Origin: Bacillota bacterium
GTDB lineage: Bacteria > Bacillota > Clostridia > DSM-8532
Length of the DNA stretch: 64,000 nt
Direction: 5' to 3'
Assembly (NCBI GenBank): GCA_023411795.1
Contig: JAEYOK010000043.1
Span: 1 to 64,000 of the forward strand
Part shown: positions 52,851 to 61,288 of the stretch, in pieces
Position numbering within the stretch: the first letter of the stretch is position 1
How the letters are laid out: each line of letters begins with the position of its first letter
Program-made: the position numbers and the translations under genes
The notes under the pieces: model-generated
Told to the model about the DNA's origin: nothing
Database searches by the model: none
The model's input: only the letters and a program-made list of their open reading frames with translations

Positions 52851-53396
52851 ATGGAAAAATTCATTATTAGAAAAACAGTTTTAAATAAAAGAAAAAATCT
52901 AACTACTGATGAAGTAAAAATAGCATCTTATGTTATTGTTAATAAGCTGACCGATTTGCCTTGTATAATAGATAGTAAGGTAATTATGTCCTATATGCCA
53001 TATGCAAATGAAGTGGACATAAGGCCATTAAATCAATGGATTTTAAACCAGGGTAAGATATTATGCCTGCCGCGGGTTATTAGTGATTCCCAAATTGATG
53101 CTGTCGCTGTGGATAATCTTAATGAAGGATTTGCTAAAGGCAGCTATGGTATACAGGAACCTGATCGATCCAATGAGGCTTTTGATATAAAAAAAATAGA
53201 TACAATTCTTGTACCCGGTGTTGCTTTTGATATTAACGGAAACAGGCTTGGGCATGGTAGAGGTTACTATGACAGATTTTTAGCCTTATGCGATAAGCAC
53301 ACTATATTTTTAGGTATTGGGTTTTCATTTCAGTTGTTGGATTTTATACCTTCAAGTCAATATGATGTCAAGGTTCATAGAGTAATTACCGAATGA
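52851..53396 (+). CDS. 5-formyltetrahydrofolate cyclo-ligase
   Basis: This enzyme converts 5-formyl-THF to 5,10-methenyl-THF with ATP and returns it to the one-carbon pool. The 181-residue protein has an N-terminal basic helix, the phosphate-binding region MSYMPYANEVDIRPL, and the diagnostic LVPGVAFDINGNRLGHGRGY followed by YDRFL. All key residues are present. It is a single gene between the zinc-ribbon gene and dnaE. Confidence 0.92.
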   Translation: MEKFIIRKTVLNKRKNLTTDEVKIASYVIVNKLTDLPCIIDSKVIMSYMPYANEVDIRPLNQWILNQGKILCLPRVISDSQIDAVAVDNLNEGFAKGSYGIQEPDRSNEAFDIKKIDTILVPGVAFDINGNRLGHGRGYYDRFLALCDKHTIFLGIGFSFQLLDFIPSSQYDVKVHRVITE

Positions 53397-53479
53397 CTGA
53401 TTCCATCAAGTTATACTTTATCAAACATAATAAATATGATATGATAAAAGAAAGAATGTTCTTTTAATGGGGTATTAAC

Positions 53480-56400
53480 TTGCAGGATTTTGTTCACTTA
53501 CATCTACATACCGAATATAGCCTCTTAGATGGCGCATGCCGTATAAGCTCACTTGTAAAAAGGGCAAAGGAGCTTAATATGCATAGTCTTGCCATTACAG
53601 ATCATGGCTCCATGTATGGTGTTATAGATTTTTATAAAACATGCAAAAAGGAAGGCATAAAGCCTATTTTAGGGTGCGAGGTTTACACTGCTCCAAGATC
53701 ATATAAGGATAAAGATCCCCGACAGGATGCCGATCAGGGACATCTGATACTACTTGCAAAAAACAACACAGGCTACAAAAACCTTATGAGACTCGTATCC
53801 ATAGGCTTTACCGAGGGTTTTTACTATAAACCCAGAATAGATTATAAGCTTTTAGAAGAGTATCATGAAGGGCTAATATGTCTTAGCGCCTGTATAGGGG
53901 GAGATATTCCCCAAAAGCTTCTAAGCGGCGACTATGACGGTGCAAAAGCTCTCGCACTTAATATTAACCGGTTTATGGGCCAGGGAAATTTCTATTTGGA
54001 ACTCCAGTACAATAATATTGCAGAACAAAAGGAAGTTAACGCGCAACTGGTTAAGCTATCCGAAGATACCGGTATACCTTTAATTGCAACAAACGATATT
54101 CATTATGTCAATAGAGAGGATGCCAGGGCTCAGGAGATACTCATTTGTATCCAGACCGGTAAAACTATTGAAGACCCTGATAGACTAAAGTTTGAAACTG
54201 ACGAGTTCTACTTAAAAAGCCCCGATGAAATGTGGGAGCATTTTAAAGCGTACCCTGAAGCTCTTTATAACACTGTACGCGTTGCACAAGCCTGTAACGT
54301 GGATATAAAGTTCGGAGAGCTTCATCTACCTAAATTTGATGTCCCCGAAGGTACTTCAGCCTTTGATTATTTACGTACCCAATGTATAAAAGGTTTCCAT
54401 AAGCGTTACAGCATGAACCCATCATTACTCGAAAGAGTTGAATATGAGCTGTCCGTTATAGATCAGATGGGCTATGTTGACTATTTTCTTATTGTTTGGG
54501 ACTTTATTAAGTATGCCAGAGATAACGGAATCATGGTTGGTCCCGGAAGAGGTTCAGCCGCCGGAAGTATTGTGGCATACTGTCTGGAGATTACAAATGT
54601 AGACCCTATAAAATACAATTTAATTTTTGAAAGATTCTTAAATCCTGAGCGAATATCAATGCCTGATATCGATATTGATTTCTGCTATGAGAGGCGACAG
54701 GAAGTAATTGATTATGTGGTCCGCAAATACGGCGAGGATCACGTAGCCCAAATAATTACCTTTGGTACAATGGCAGCAAGGGGCGCGATAAGGGATGTAG
54801 GCCGTGCTTTGGCAGTTCCTTATAATGAAGTTGATAAGGTCGCAAAGCTAATTCCAATGATGCCCGCGAAGCATATAACCATAGAAGATGCCATTGATAT
54901 GATTCCTGAATTAAAAAACCTATACAATTCAGAGCCCGGAATGCGGGAATTACTTGACACTGCAAAAACTCTTGAAGGGATGCCGCGTCATGCATCGACA
55001 CACGCAGCCGGGGTGGTTATCTCTAGCGAGCCATTGACCGAGTTTGTGCCTCTTTATTGCAATGAAGGTCTTATATCCACACAATTCCCGATGAACACTC
55101 TTGAAGAGCTTGGATTATTAAAAATGGACTTTTTAGCTCTTCGTACCATAACAGTTATCCGGGATGCTATTGAACTTATTAATAAAGACAGAAACATTGA
55201 AATTGATATTGATAATATAGATTATGAAGATAAAGATGTCTATGAGATGATAAGCAGGGGAGAAACAGCAGGTGTATTCCAGCTGGAAAGTCAGGGTATG
55301 ACTTCTTTTATGAAAGAGCTTATCCCTAGCTGTCTTGAGGATATTATCGCCGGTATTTCACTCTATCGTCCGGGACCTATGGAGCAGATTCCAAGATATA
55401 TAAGAAATAAAAATAATCCTGAGAATATAACTTATGTTACTCCATTGCTTGAACCAATTCTGAACGTAACCTACGGATGTATGGTTTATCAGGAACAGGT
55501 CATGCAAATTTGTCGTGAACTTGCTGGGTACTCTCTGGGTCGAAGCGATCTTGTTCGCCGTGCCATGTCTAAGAAAAAGAAAGAGGTTATGGACGCTGAA
55601 CGCCAGAATTTTGTATATGGAAGTTTGGATGAAAAAGGCAATATATTAATCCCCGGAGCTATTAGAAAAGGTGTTTCTGAGCGAGCTGCCAATAAAATCT
55701 TTGATGAAATGATGGATTTTGCAAGCTATGCCTTTAATAAATCCCATGCAGCAGCTTATGCTTATGTTGGCTATCAGACAGCATGGCTAAAATATCACTA
55801 TCCCGTTGAGTTTATGGCTGCGCTTCTCAACAGTTTTATGGGTAGCCTTGGTAAAGTAAGTCAGTACGTCATGGAGTGCAGAAAATTAGGAATTAAGGTT
55901 CTTGCTCCTGATATTAATGAAAGTGAAAGCGCTTTCTCGGTAAAAAATGGTTCAATTAGATTTGGACTTTTTGCCGTAAAAAATGTTGGAGCAAATGTCG
56001 TTAAAAACCTGATAGAAGAACGAAATAAGAATGGCTTATTCAAAAGCTTTATTGATTTTTGTGAGCGAATGGAAGGAAAAGAGCTAAATAAAAGAACAGT
56101 TGAAAGCTTGATTAAATGTGGAGCTTTTGATTGCTTTGGAATCTATCGTTCAAGGCTTATGGCCAATTATGAGATTATTCTTGAAAGAGCTTCTCAGAAA
56201 AGAAAATCTTTGATTTCCGGACAGTTATCGTTATTTGACACAGCCCCCGGTCAAGATAAAACAATGGAAATCCAGTGGCCCCAAATGACAGAATATGATT
56301 CCAGACTTCTTTTATCAATGGAGAAGGACATGCTGGGCCTTTATATCTCAGGTCACCCACTTGATGAGTTCGCTGATGAAATAAAATCTTTAGTAACAGT

Positions 56401-57079
56401 TTTTTCATATGATTTTGAATTAAGTGATGAAGGTGCTTCAAATGAAAGCCGCCTTATTGACGATCAATTTGTTAGAATAGCAGGAATAGTTACAGATATT
56501 AAATCAATAAGCACTAAGAATAATAAAATGATGGCTTTTGTAAATGTAGAAGATTTATACGGTCAAATGGAGGTTATTGTTTTTCCGAATGTCTATGAGA
56601 AGTATGCAAGTTTTCTAACAAATGACAGCCAAATAATTGTTGAAGGCCGTATCTCTGTAAAGGAAGAAGAACAACCAAAAATTCTGGCAGATAAGATAAG
56701 GGTATTGGAATCAAGAAATAAGAACAATTTAGCTGATAGTTCATATAGTCCTATTGATAGTAAAATATCTGAATCAAATGATATTATGGGAAATAATAAT
56801 ATTAATGAAGAGCATTCAGATTATATACCAATTGTTGCTATACCACAGGCCTCCAACGATAAACATGGCCGTGTTATGAAGATACTAATCAACAATACTA
56901 TTGAGGAGACAAAGAGAAAAGCTGCCTTGGCTCTTCTGCGGTATTTTGAAGGGCAGGACCGGGCATTGGTGTATATAGACGATACTGCAAAACCCAAGCT
57001 TAAGTTAAATATACAAATTTGCGACCCTTTAATTAATGAGCTTTCAGCCCTAATTGGTAAATCATATATAAAGCTGTAA
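53480..57079 (+). CDS. dnaE: DNA polymerase III alpha subunit, DnaE1-type
   Basis: This C-family replicative polymerase is 1199 residues long. It has an N-terminal PHP domain (HLHLHTEYSLLDGACRI, ITDHGSMYG) and a palm with PDIDID at residues 395-400 and a third catalytic Asp550 in KMDFLALRT. The fingers, tandem HhH and a C-terminal OB fold (about 1000-1080) follow. It lacks the internal exonuclease and Cys-rich insert of PolC. The start is TTG 53480, giving QDFVHLHLHTEYSL directly after Met. The gene stands alone ahead of mtrB. Confidence 0.95.
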   Translation: MQDFVHLHLHTEYSLLDGACRISSLVKRAKELNMHSLAITDHGSMYGVIDFYKTCKKEGIKPILGCEVYTAPRSYKDKDPRQDADQGHLILLAKNNTGYKNLMRLVSIGFTEGFYYKPRIDYKLLEEYHEGLICLSACIGGDIPQKLLSGDYDGAKALALNINRFMGQGNFYLELQYNNIAEQKEVNAQLVKLSEDTGIPLIATNDIHYVNREDARAQEILICIQTGKTIEDPDRLKFETDEFYLKSPDEMWEHFKAYPEALYNTVRVAQACNVDIKFGELHLPKFDVPEGTSAFDYLRTQCIKGFHKRYSMNPSLLERVEYELSVIDQMGYVDYFLIVWDFIKYARDNGIMVGPGRGSAAGSIVAYCLEITNVDPIKYNLIFERFLNPERISMPDIDIDFCYERRQEVIDYVVRKYGEDHVAQIITFGTMAARGAIRDVGRALAVPYNEVDKVAKLIPMMPAKHITIEDAIDMIPELKNLYNSEPGMRELLDTAKTLEGMPRHASTHAAGVVISSEPLTEFVPLYCNEGLISTQFPMNTLEELGLLKMDFLALRTITVIRDAIELINKDRNIEIDIDNIDYEDKDVYEMISRGETAGVFQLESQGMTSFMKELIPSCLEDIIAGISLYRPGPMEQIPRYIRNKNNPENITYVTPLLEPILNVTYGCMVYQEQVMQICRELAGYSLGRSDLVRRAMSKKKKEVMDAERQNFVYGSLDEKGNILIPGAIRKGVSERAANKIFDEMMDFASYAFNKSHAAAYAYVGYQTAWLKYHYPVEFMAALLNSFMGSLGKVSQYVMECRKLGIKVLAPDINESESAFSVKNGSIRFGLFAVKNVGANVVKNLIEERNKNGLFKSFIDFCERMEGKELNKRTVESLIKCGAFDCFGIYRSRLMANYEIILERASQKRKSLISGQLSLFDTAPGQDKTMEIQWPQMTEYDSRLLLSMEKDMLGLYISGHPLDEFADEIKSLVTVFSYDFELSDEGASNESRLIDDQFVRIAGIVTDIKSISTKNNKMMAFVNVEDLYGQMEVIVFPNVYEKYASFLTNDSQIIVEGRISVKEEEQPKILADKIRVLESRNKNNLADSSYSPIDSKISESNDIMGNNNINEEHSDYIPIVAIPQASNDKHGRVMKILINNTIEETKRKAALALLRYFEGQDRALVYIDDTAKPKLKLNIQICDPLINELSALIGKSYIKL

Positions 57080-57137
57080 TACGCATTGAGACTTATTTCA
57101 TTAGTGGAATATAGCCATACATAACCAATACTTATAC

Positions 57138-57166
57138 TTGCACTTTGTATAAAAATAATATAATAT
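57138..57166 (+). promoter_or_regulatory. Possible promoter of mtrB
   Basis: TTGCAC at 57138-57143 lies 17 bases from TAATAT at 57161-57166 (or 15 from TATAAT at 57159-57164), about 20 bases before the TTG start of mtrB. This suggests mtrB is read separately from dnaE. Confidence 0.4.
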
Positions 57167-57183
57167 GTTTTTGGGGTGATACA

Positions 57184-57438
57184 TTGGAAAGAAATGAGAC
57201 CGATAAATCTTATGCAGACTATATAGTTATTGAAGCAGAGGAAAACGGAGTTAATGTCATTGGTCTTACTCGCGGAAAAGATACACGACTTCATCATACA
57301 GAAATTTTAGATAAAGGTGAGTTACTGATAGCTCAATTTACCGAACAAACATCGGCTATAAAGATAAGAGGTAAATGTAAGGTTCATTGCAGCCATGGAG
57401 TGGTCGAATCCGGGAGCAGACAAGGAGGGCATTTGTAA
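57184..57438 (+). CDS. mtrB: TRAP (MtrB), tryptophan-responsive RNA-binding protein
   Basis: TRAP forms an 11-subunit ring that, with bound tryptophan, wraps (G/U)AG-repeat RNA and shuts off trp genes. The 84-residue protein aligns through GVNVIGLTRG and AQFTEQTSAIKIRG with the B. subtilis protein. Trp-contact residues are kept (Thr29, Thr34, Gln51, Thr53, Thr56 and Ser57 here). Of the RNA-contact residues Glu36, Lys37, Lys56 and Arg58 of B. subtilis, three are kept as Glu40, Lys60 and Arg62, but Lys37 is Ile41. The tail is longer and holds two Cys. The start is TTG 57184, with GGGGTGAT upstream. Confidence 0.93.
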   Translation: MERNETDKSYADYIVIEAEENGVNVIGLTRGKDTRLHHTEILDKGELLIAQFTEQTSAIKIRGKCKVHCSHGVVESGSRQGGHL

Positions 57439-57439
57439 T

Positions 57440-57634
57440 ATGTGGACAGTTGTTTACATGGCACAAAACAAGGAAATAGCAGAAAAACTCAAGTCTGTCC
57501 TCGAAGAAGGGGGTATCCTTGTAAGGATTAATCCCGTTAGTCGTAAAGAGAAAACAGACGATTATTTTGAAGTTTCAGTACCTGAGGCCGAAGTAGAAGA
57601 AGCCCACGGTATAATTATCGAAAAAGGATTTTAA
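57440..57634 (+). CDS. DUF2007-like small protein
   Basis: This 64-residue protein has a ferredoxin-like alpha-beta pattern: WTVVYMAQNKEIAEKLKSVL, then a strand GILVRINPV, then YFEVSVPEAEVEEAHGII. It matches the small DUF2007-type putative signal-transducing family, often found upstream of pfkA in Clostridia. ATG 57440 is chosen because AAGGAGGG lies upstream inside the end of mtrB, so the two genes are co-translated. Function is unknown. A weak terminator separates it from pfkA. Confidence 0.7.
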   Translation: MWTVVYMAQNKEIAEKLKSVLEEGGILVRINPVSRKEKTDDYFEVSVPEAEVEEAHGIIIEKGF

Positions 57635-57639
57635 CTCTT

Positions 57640-57665
57640 ACCCGTGTTCACTTACACGGGTCTTT
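57640..57665 (+). terminator. Terminator after DUF2007-like gene
   Basis: ACCCGTGT 57640-57647 and ACACGGGT 57654-57661 form an 8-bp stem with a 6-base loop, followed by CTTTT. Confidence 0.75.
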
Positions 57666-57702
57666 TATAAATAATCTTTACTTTCAATTCGGGAGGATAC
57701 AA

Positions 57703-58674
57703 ATGAATACTATCAAAACTGTAGCAGTTCTTACTAGCGGAGGAGATTCCCCCGGTATGAATGCTGCTGTTAGAGCAGTAGTTAGAACAGGGATATACAA
57801 TGGGTTAAGAGTACTTGGAGTAAAAAAAGGATATGAAGGTCTTTTACGCGGAGACATTGAGGAAATGAGCCTGCGTTCAGTAGGGGATATAATTCAAAAA
57901 GGTGGTACTGTTCTACAGACTGCCCGTTCAAAAGAGTTTACTACACAAGCAGGTCTTGAAAAAGCAATGTCAATGGCAAAAGTTTTCGATATTGACGCAT
58001 TAGTCGTTATAGGTGGGGATGGCTCTTATAGAGGTGCTCATGACTTAAGTAAACTAGGAATGAATGTTATTGGTATTCCCGGCACCATCGATAATGATAT
58101 TGCATGTTCTGAATACACTATCGGTTATGATACGGCAATGAACACCGTACTGGATGCTATTGATAAAATTCGTGACACATCCTATTCCCATGAACGTTGC
58201 AGTGTTCTTGAGGTTATGGGAAGAAATGCCGGTTGGATTGCTGTTAATTGCGGTATTGCAGGCGGTGCTGAAGCCATTATTTTACCTGAAAAAGAATTTA
58301 ATATCGACAAAGATATTATTATTCCTATTGTAGAAGGTCGCAACCGTGGGAAGAAGCATTATCTTGTTATAGTTGCCGAAGGCGTCGGCGGTGCAGTTGA
58401 GATAGCACAATATATTGAAGATAAAACAGGAATCATTACCCGTGCTACCATTCTAGGTTATATTCAAAGAGGAGGGTCCCCCACAGTAACAGACAGAGTT
58501 ACTGCCAGCCGTATGGGGGCATCAGCCATTAATATACTTCTTGAAGGGAAAAGGAATCGTATTATTGCTGTTAGAGATGCTAAAATCACTGATATTGACA
58601 TAAATGAAGCCTTGAGCATGAAAAAGATCATTGATAATGACTTGGTTAATTTGAGTAAGATTCTGGCGCTATGA
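57703..58674 (+). CDS. pfkA: ATP-dependent 6-phosphofructokinase
   Basis: PfkA phosphorylates fructose 6-phosphate in glycolysis. The 323-residue protein has VLTSGGDSPGMNAAVRAVVR, GGDGS at 104-108 (Gly107 points to ATP, where PPi enzymes have Asp), GIPGTIDNDI with the catalytic Asp, MGRNAGW and LGYIQRGGSPT. Length is that of the classical bacterial allosteric enzyme. GGGAGG lies upstream. Pyruvate kinase, a frequent neighbour, is absent here. A thioesterase gene follows after 12 bases. Confidence 0.96.
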   Translation: MNTIKTVAVLTSGGDSPGMNAAVRAVVRTGIYNGLRVLGVKKGYEGLLRGDIEEMSLRSVGDIIQKGGTVLQTARSKEFTTQAGLEKAMSMAKVFDIDALVVIGGDGSYRGAHDLSKLGMNVIGIPGTIDNDIACSEYTIGYDTAMNTVLDAIDKIRDTSYSHERCSVLEVMGRNAGWIAVNCGIAGGAEAIILPEKEFNIDKDIIIPIVEGRNRGKKHYLVIVAEGVGGAVEIAQYIEDKTGIITRATILGYIQRGGSPTVTDRVTASRMGASAINILLEGKRNRIIAVRDAKITDIDINEALSMKKIIDNDLVNLSKILAL

Positions 58675-58686
58675 GGTGGCATTATA

Positions 58687-59127
58687 ATGGAGGTTGTGAC
58701 ACGATTTCCGGTAAGATATGCCGAGACAGATCAGATGGGTATTGTTCATCATTCTGTTTATCCTGTTTGGTTTGAGTGTGGAAGAACTGATTTTATAAAG
58801 CATTACGGAATATCATATGACGAGTTGGAAAGACTGGGTCTAATGCTCCCTTTATCTCGTTTAACGTGTAAATATTTAGTACCAATAAAATATGGAGAAA
58901 CCGTTTTGGTTAAAACATGTTTACAAAGGGCTACAAAAGCACGACTGATATTAGAATACAAAATATATGCCGAAGAAAGAAATGTCCTTTGCGGTGAAGG
59001 TACCACCGAACATGCCTGGACGGGTACCAATCTAAGACCGGTTAATATAGCAAAATATAAGCCCGAACTATATAAACTGCTATTGCCTATGTATAATAGT
59101 GTTACAGGAGAGAGTAATAGTTTATGA
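58687..59127 (+). CDS. Hot-dog fold acyl-CoA thioesterase (YbgC-like)
   Basis: This 146-residue 4HBT-family protein has the motif RYAETDQMGIVHHSVYPVWF with catalytic Asp15, and a closing strand around VNIAKYKPEL. It probably hydrolyses acyl-CoA or related thioesters in the cytosol. The substrate is unknown. It lies 12 bases after pfkA and overlaps pgsA by four bases (ATGA), so pfkA, this gene and pgsA may be one transcript. Coupling to pgsA hints at a lipid-related role. Confidence 0.88.
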   Translation: MEVVTRFPVRYAETDQMGIVHHSVYPVWFECGRTDFIKHYGISYDELERLGLMLPLSRLTCKYLVPIKYGETVLVKTCLQRATKARLILEYKIYAEERNVLCGEGTTEHAWTGTNLRPVNIAKYKPELYKLLLPMYNSVTGESNSL

Positions 59128-59663
59128 AATTCATTGTAAAGAACATTCCAAACATATTAACTGTACTTAGAATAACCGCTGTACCTGTGTTCATTGTATT
59201 AATGCTTAATAATGAGTTTTATCCGGCTATAGCTGTCTTTTTATTAGCTGAGATTACCGACGTCTTGGATGGTATCATCGCAAGGCGTTATGATCTTATA
59301 ACTCCCTTTGGAAAGGTTGCAGACCCGGTTGCTGATAAACTGATGCAGCTTTCGGCATTGTTTATGTTTTCAATAAAGGATATGATTCCTAAGATTATTC
59401 CATGGCTGTTTTTCGGGAAAGAATTCTTTATGCTGGTATCGGGTATTTACCTGATAAGAAAAAAGATTGATACTTCAAGTAAATGGTTTGGGAAGCTAAC
59501 TTCGGTTATACTCTTTATTTCTATCATGCTTGTGTTTTTAGAAGTACCCAGAACTATAACAGATGCAATTTTTTGGGTATGTGTAGTAATGTCATTATTT
59601 GCAGCTCTGATGTACATAAGAAACTACTTAAAAAATGTTAAACAAAAAACTGAAAATATATAG
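59124..59663 (+). CDS. pgsA: CDP-alcohol phosphatidyltransferase (PgsA-like)
   Basis: This enzyme most likely joins CDP-diacylglycerol and glycerol 3-phosphate in phosphatidylglycerol synthesis. The 179-residue membrane protein has the complete family motif: Asp46, Asp49, Gly50, Ala53, Arg54, Gly63, Asp67 and Asp71 in the order D-x2-DG-x2-AR-x8-G-x3-D-x3-D. About five membrane segments are visible. It overlaps the thioesterase gene and ends before a bidirectional terminator. Cardiolipin or another CDP-alcohol product is less likely but possible. Confidence 0.87.
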   Translation: MKFIVKNIPNILTVLRITAVPVFIVLMLNNEFYPAIAVFLLAEITDVLDGIIARRYDLITPFGKVADPVADKLMQLSALFMFSIKDMIPKIIPWLFFGKEFFMLVSGIYLIRKKIDTSSKWFGKLTSVILFISIMLVFLEVPRTITDAIFWVCVVMSLFAALMYIRNYLKNVKQKTENI

Positions 59664-59686
59664 AACACAACATTAAATTATGGAAC

Positions 59687-59720
59687 TAAAAAGAGCGGGG
59701 CAAAAATGCACCCGCTTTTT
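59687..59720. terminator. Bidirectional terminator between pgsA and microprotein genes
   Basis: AGCGGG near 59694-59699 pairs with CCCGCT at 59711-59716, with A-tracts on the left and T-tracts on the right. It can close pgsA on the plus strand and the two microprotein genes on the minus strand. Confidence 0.75.
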
Positions 59721-59740
59721 AATCGGTGACGAATACGGCA

Positions 59741-59842
59741 CTAATCACAGCAGCCGCCATCTTTATTAAAGAACAGGCAGAGGAAAATGAGAATAAAGAA
59801 TAATATTGTACAATCGTTATTGTCGCGTCCACAACCCTTCAT
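59741..59842 (-). CDS. Cys-rich hydrophobic microprotein A (33 residues)
   Basis: This short gene has a near-ideal ribosome site: on the minus strand AAGGAGGTG, seven bases before ATG 59842. The peptide begins MKGCGRDNNDC, has one hydrophobic segment of about 15 residues (TILFFILIFLCLFF), and ends NKDGGCCD. It shares layout and the CCD ending with the gene just upstream, so they are paralogues. Size, single membrane helix and Gly/Cys ends recall short sporulation-associated membrane peptides of Firmicutes, but no known family was identified. A terminator follows. Confidence 0.72.
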   Translation of the reverse strand: MKGCGRDNNDCTILFFILIFLCLFFNKDGGCCD

Positions 59843-59883
59843 AAACGGCACCTCCTTCCGGGTAAAACTTAATTACCCTACTG

Positions 59884-60003
59884 TCAATCGCAGCACTTGT
59901 CGTCATCACCACATCCGTTGCAGAATAGGAGAAGGAACAGGATAATGAACATTAAAACTTCACAATTGCCGCCGAAAAAGTTACATCCTCTTAATCCGAA
60001 CAT
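59884..60003 (-). CDS. Cys-rich hydrophobic microprotein B (39 residues)
   Basis: The ATG at 60003 is preceded on the minus strand by GGGAGG eight bases away. The peptide begins MFGLRGCNFFGGNCE, continues with a hydrophobic segment VLMFIILFLLLFC, and ends NGCGDDDKCCD. The C-terminal CCD, the preceding acidic/Gly stretch and the single helix match microprotein A, 41 bases downstream, so they form a tandem duplicated pair and probably one transcript. Function is unknown. Without the two peptides this stretch would be a 475-base gap. Confidence 0.72.
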   Translation of the reverse strand: MFGLRGCNFFGGNCEVLMFIILFLLLFCNGCGDDDKCCD

Positions 60004-60138
60004 ATTAAAACCTCCCATGCCTTTTGAACTCAATATATACTATTCTTAATAGATTCAATGGGTTACAATACAGGTTCTATGTTTTAACATGTATGAATAG
60101 TATTAAGTAGTTGACAAGACTGTATCGGAGGAATATTT

Positions 60139-60627
60139 GTGGAAGAGAATTACCGTGCAAGGGTTTCCTCAGGCTATTTGAAAAGCATAATAAAATCAGT
60201 TGTTGTTGCTCTTATTGTCACCTTCATAATTTTATTAATAGCTGCTTTGTTGCTTTGTTTCACCGATTTTCCCGAAATGTACACATTGCCTTCTGCTATA
60301 GCGGCAACAATCTTGGGAGTTTTTGCCGGAAGTACTATGGCTGCTAAAAATAATCCTGACAAAAGCCTGGTTATGAGTCTCTTAACTGCATTTATATATT
60401 CTCTTTTTTCATACATAATCGGGTCAATTCTCGAAGGTCGTTTATCCTTTACACTTAATACCGTACTTTTTGGAGCCATAGCTTTAATTACGGGTGCAAT
60501 AGCAAGTATACTTGCAACTCGCTCAAAGAACCCAAAAACATATAATAAAGGTTCAACGGGCTTATTTAATCAATTTAAGAAAAAAATCAATCCCAAAGGA
60601 TACCGCTATAAAAGTGGTAAATTATAA
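60139..60627 (+). CDS. TIGR04086/YrzE-type membrane protein
   Basis: This 162-residue membrane protein has four predicted helices (roughly residues 18-42, 52-68, 78-95 and 103-128) with Gly/Ala-rich cores such as ATILGVFAGSTMAAKN, and a basic C-terminal tail. The pattern resembles the TIGR04086 family of small clostridial membrane proteins of unknown role. GTG 60139 is chosen because GGAGGA lies eight bases before it. It is divergent from the microprotein pair. Confidence 0.7.
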   Translation: MEENYRARVSSGYLKSIIKSVVVALIVTFIILLIAALLLCFTDFPEMYTLPSAIAATILGVFAGSTMAAKNNPDKSLVMSLLTAFIYSLFSYIIGSILEGRLSFTLNTVLFGAIALITGAIASILATRSKNPKTYNKGSTGLFNQFKKKINPKGYRYKSGKL

Positions 60628-60751
60628 CATTTAAAACGTAATCATAATTCCATCATATTGTTTTTATTTTTCCGGTGTACTATAATAAGGATGGCAAGAG
60701 AATTCTCAAATCCCCTTGTCATTTTTGTTTTATCAAAATATGGATGGTTTT

Positions 60752-61267
60752 ATGATACACATTTATGTCGGTGATGGAAAAGGAAAGACCACTGCTGCTA
60801 TAGGTCTAGCTATAAGAAATATAGGTTATGACGGTAAAGTTTTGTTTGCCCAATTTCTTAAAAATATGAGAACCGGTGAGATTGGTGTTTTAAGTAAAAT
60901 AAATGGATTACTATTAAAAAGACCTGCTATGCGACATAAAGGTTTCATATGGAATATGAATCAAACTGAGCTTGATGAGACAAAAGAGGATATAGAAAAA
61001 GGCTTTATTGAAATATGTGAGATAATTAATAAAGGTAGTTTTTCCCTAGTAGTTCTGGATGAAGTTCTGGATATAATAGATTGTGGCTTTTTAAATGATG
61101 CGGACATACTTTCCTTACTGGAACACCATCCTGAAACTGAATTTATATTAACGGGAAGAAAAGCATCTAAAGATTTAAAAAAGATTGCTGACTATATTAC
61201 TGTAATGAATAAAGAGAAACACCCTTATGACCGGGGGATAAAGGCGAGAAAAGGTATAGAATACTAG
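60752..61267 (+). CDS. cobO: Corrinoid adenosyltransferase (CobA/BtuR type)
   Basis: This enzyme transfers the adenosyl group of ATP to cob(I)alamin or precursors. The 171-residue protein has the P-loop GDGKGKTT at residues 7-14, the VLDEVLD Walker B-like motif and TGRKASKDL. It is slightly shorter at the C-terminus than E. coli BtuR. ATG 60752 is chosen because the P-loop must start within the first ten residues and GGATGG lies upstream; the longer frame from 60716 is unlikely. No other cobalamin genes are nearby, so it may serve salvage or an adenosylcobalamin enzyme elsewhere. Confidence 0.88.
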   Translation: MIHIYVGDGKGKTTAAIGLAIRNIGYDGKVLFAQFLKNMRTGEIGVLSKINGLLLKRPAMRHKGFIWNMNQTELDETKEDIEKGFIEICEIINKGSFSLVVLDEVLDIIDCGFLNDADILSLLEHHPETEFILTGRKASKDLKKIADYITVMNKEKHPYDRGIKARKGIEY

Positions 61268-61288
61268 AATGAAAGGCGAGAATCACAA

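Noticed and set aside
57398..57422. GGTCGAATCC resembling a tRNA T-loop
   Set aside because: It lies within the mtrB coding end and no acceptor stem or anticodon arm can be drawn around it.
60088..60095. CATACATG on the minus strand as a sigma-E type -10 box for the microprotein genes
   Set aside because: No matching -35 element at the right distance was found.
60111..60116. TTGACA just before the GTG-started membrane protein gene
   Set aside because: A -10 box at proper spacing would fall on the start codon, so it cannot drive that gene.
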